Shown here: positions 43,000-44,122 of the stretch, piece after piece
Layout: each line of letters begins with the position of its first letter
Numbering within the stretch: position 1 is the stretch's first letter
Source of the DNA: Bacillota bacterium
GTDB lineage: Bacteria; Bacillota; Clostridia; Acetivibrionales; DSM-1351
Length of the DNA: 44,122 bases
Assembly (NCBI GenBank): GCA_023444055.1
Contig: JAEZRV010000013.1
Span: 1-44,122, forward strand
Direction of reading: 5' to 3'
Position numbers and translations under genes: made by a program
Notes under the pieces: model-generated
Database searches by the model: none
Seen by the model: the letters and a program-made list of their open reading frames with translations, nothing else
What the model was told of the DNA's origin: nothing

Positions 43000-43209
43000 A
43001 TGTCAGTAATCGATTTTAGAACTGCTCAAAAGTGGAAGAAGATTCCGAAGGATCTTCAAGAGATGCTAATCAATAATGTGTCCTGCAGCAGCTGCGGCGT
43101 GACAACGATTATTGACTATAGCATTCACAATGATAAATTAGGTGTTCTACTGAAAGGAAAATGTACAAAGTGCGGGAAAGATGTAGCTAGACTTGTTGAA
43201 GATGAATAA
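43000..43209 (+). CDS. Small zinc-ribbon protein of unknown function (69 aa)
   Basis: Two CxxC pairs (CSSCG around residues 28-32 and CTKCG near 57-61) 28 residues apart make a probable zinc ribbon. No other domain. TGGAGG lies 7 bp upstream of the ATG, and TACAAT at 42968-42973 may be a -10. Its last codons overlap the start of the HD-domain pseudogene, which suggests a former two-gene unit. Confidence 0.65.
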   Translation: MSVIDFRTAQKWKKIPKDLQEMLINNVSCSSCGVTTIIDYSIHNDKLGVLLKGKCTKCGKDVARLVEDE

Positions 43210-43496
43210 AGCCAGGTATTGGAGGAAAAGAGATGTAAATAAAGCTATAGAAATTGCGAATCGTGCCCATGCAGGACAAGTTGATAAAGCCGGAGTACCT
43301 TATAATTCTTCATCCGATGAGAGTGATGATGACACGGGAGAATGAAATTGAAAGGATTTGTGCAGTACTCCACGATGTTGTTGAAGATTCAGACATCACC
43401 TTTAATGACCTTCGTAGTGAAGGTTTTTCAGAAGAGGTAATTGATGTACTGGATTGCCTTACTAAGAGAGACAGTGAAAGCTATGATGGTGTGTGA
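43202..43496 (+). pseudogene. Frameshifted and truncated HD-domain (SpoT/RelA hydrolase-like) gene
   Basis: Starting at ATG 43202 the frame reads AIEIANRAHAGQVDKAGVPY, the first half of the SpoT-type HD hydrolase motif, then leaves phase. The second half (LHPMRVMM... CAVLHDVVEDSDITF...) continues in the next frame from about 43306. The protein then stops at 43496 right after SESYDGV, where full-length relatives continue. So there are two lesions: a frameshift between GVPY and LHP and a premature end. Function would have been hydrolysis of (p)ppGpp-like nucleotides; it is unlikely to be active. Confidence 0.8.
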
Positions 43497-43503
43497 TTTC
43501 TAG

Positions 43504-43533
43504 AAATACTTATCGGTTGCTCTATAAGTATTT
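43504..43533. repeat. 10-bp perfect inverted repeat between pseudogene and peptidase gene
   Basis: AAATACTTAT (43504-43513) and ATAAGTATTT (43524-43533), 10-bp loop. Convergent genes flank it, so it may be a weak bidirectional terminator. AT-rich stem and no long T-run make this uncertain. Confidence 0.5.
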
Positions 43534-43604
43534 GTTTAGTTTACATCTTGATATCACTTATATTTACCTGTAGCTGCCAAATGCAGTTTTTAGAGCAGGC
43601 GAGC

Positions 43605-44122
43605 TCACTCAAACGGTACATCCTTGAAAAAATTATTTTGAGGGCGATATGGCACATTAAAATCAAACCCCATCTTATTCATTTCCTGCATTTTGATTAG
43701 GAGAAGATTAATATGAGAATTTAGAATACCTGCAATCTGCGCAACGTCACAGCCAGCTCTTGCCAAAGAAAGTACATCATCGTTTTTTAGGAGGAGATGA
43801 GCAGCAAAGGCGTTAGCCTCATACTCAGTGATGCTCCTGATATCAAACAAGGCAAATTCTTTTAAGCCGTTGCTTGCCAGTTCCCGATGAAAAATATCGT
43901 GACCAAGCTCATGTGCAAGAACCATCTGTAGCATACTGTCTTCCAAATTATTATTCAAAAAAATAAAACGGTGTTTCCATCGGTAGGAATACATACCAAG
44001 CATATTTTCAAAGTTTTCATAATAAAGCTTGATTCCAAGCGCATCTGCTATCTCAAGAGCATCATTTGTACCGAATTTTTGTACAAGCTTCGTTGCTTTT
44101 TTATATATTTTAAAAGAGTTAA
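43605..44122 (-). CDS. ImmA/IrrE-family metallopeptidase (5' end outside window)
   Basis: The minus-strand frame stays open to the right edge: before the Met at 44003 it reads KIYKKATKLVQKFGTND-ALEIADALGIKLYY, the typical ImmA N-terminus, so the true start is beyond 44122. The zinc site HELGH is in LAHELGHDIFHRE, followed by EYEANAFAAHLLL, the third-ligand helix. ImmA proteases cleave XRE repressors to switch on mobile elements. No partner repressor is in view, and it may lie upstream off the window. A role in ICE induction is likely. Confidence 0.88.
   Translation of the reverse strand, partial: NSFKIYKKATKLVQKFGTNDALEIADALGIKLYYENFENMLGMYSYRWKHRFIFLNNNLEDSMLQMVLAHELGHDIFHRELASNGLKEFALFDIRSITEYEANAFAAHLLLKNDDVLSLARAGCDVAQIAGILNSHINLLLIKMQEMNKMGFDFNVPYRPQNNFFKDVPFE

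Noticed and set aside
43254..43496. Intact 80-aa gene on the plus strand
   Set aside because: It is only the second half of an HD-domain gene after a frameshift; its first 15 residues are out-of-frame sequence.

Overview
The window looks like part of an integrative and conjugative element (ICE) from a low-GC Firmicute, probably a gut Clostridium/Lachnospiraceae-type host. The evidence is AT-rich codon use, strong GGAGG-type ribosome binding sites, short gene spacing, and a conjugation gene set typical of Clostridia: a Sel1-repeat MobP-type relaxase, a DUF3991/Toprim protein, a VirD4/TraG coupling protein and a small HTH protein. No tRNA, rRNA, CRISPR array or IS transposase was seen.

Layout. 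(1) Positions 1-10546 hold the ICE backbone. It carries a two-gene Gabija-type cassette (OLD-family ATPase/Toprim nuclease plus UvrD-like helicase, 2560-6678) between the relaxase and the DUF3991 gene. (2) Positions 10547-41823 hold a large defence cargo. A divergent pair of transcription units starts at 11783-11938: a zinc-ribbon PP-loop sulfotransfer-type protein runs leftward, and an 18-gene co-directional cluster runs rightward with almost no intergenic DNA. The rightward cluster starts with an XRE regulator, then dndC-dndD-dndE-dndA (DNA phosphorothioation), a DUF262/DUF1524 GmrSD/SspE-type nuclease, a RelE/ParE-UvrD fusion, a NERD-UvrD helicase, an AddB-like Fe-S protein, two unknown proteins, an Hsp70, an SNF2 helicase, a RecQ-like helicase, an Mrr-type nuclease, a small unknown protein, a large AAA-type ATPase and a helical protein. 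(3) Positions 41824-44122 hold a WYL regulator, a small zinc-ribbon protein, a frameshifted HD-domain pseudogene and a leftward ImmA/IrrE peptidase gene that runs off the window.

The central inference is that the 30-kb cluster is one phosphorothioation-based defence system. The dndCDEA part would write the sulfur mark. The remaining genes would recognise and destroy or block unmarked DNA (or, for the SspE-like protein, act with the mark as a cofactor). The canonical partners dndB and dptFGH were not recognised. Instead, the distal genes follow the order SNF2 helicase - RecQ-like helicase - (nuclease) - small protein - big ATPase - small protein. From memory this resembles dpdE-F-G-H-I of 7-deazaguanine DNA-modification islands, yet no dpdA-type transglycosylase gene is present. 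The control region has two sites of identical geometry, CTTGT-N16-ACAAG, one over each divergent promoter. This suggests that the XRE protein controls both directions.
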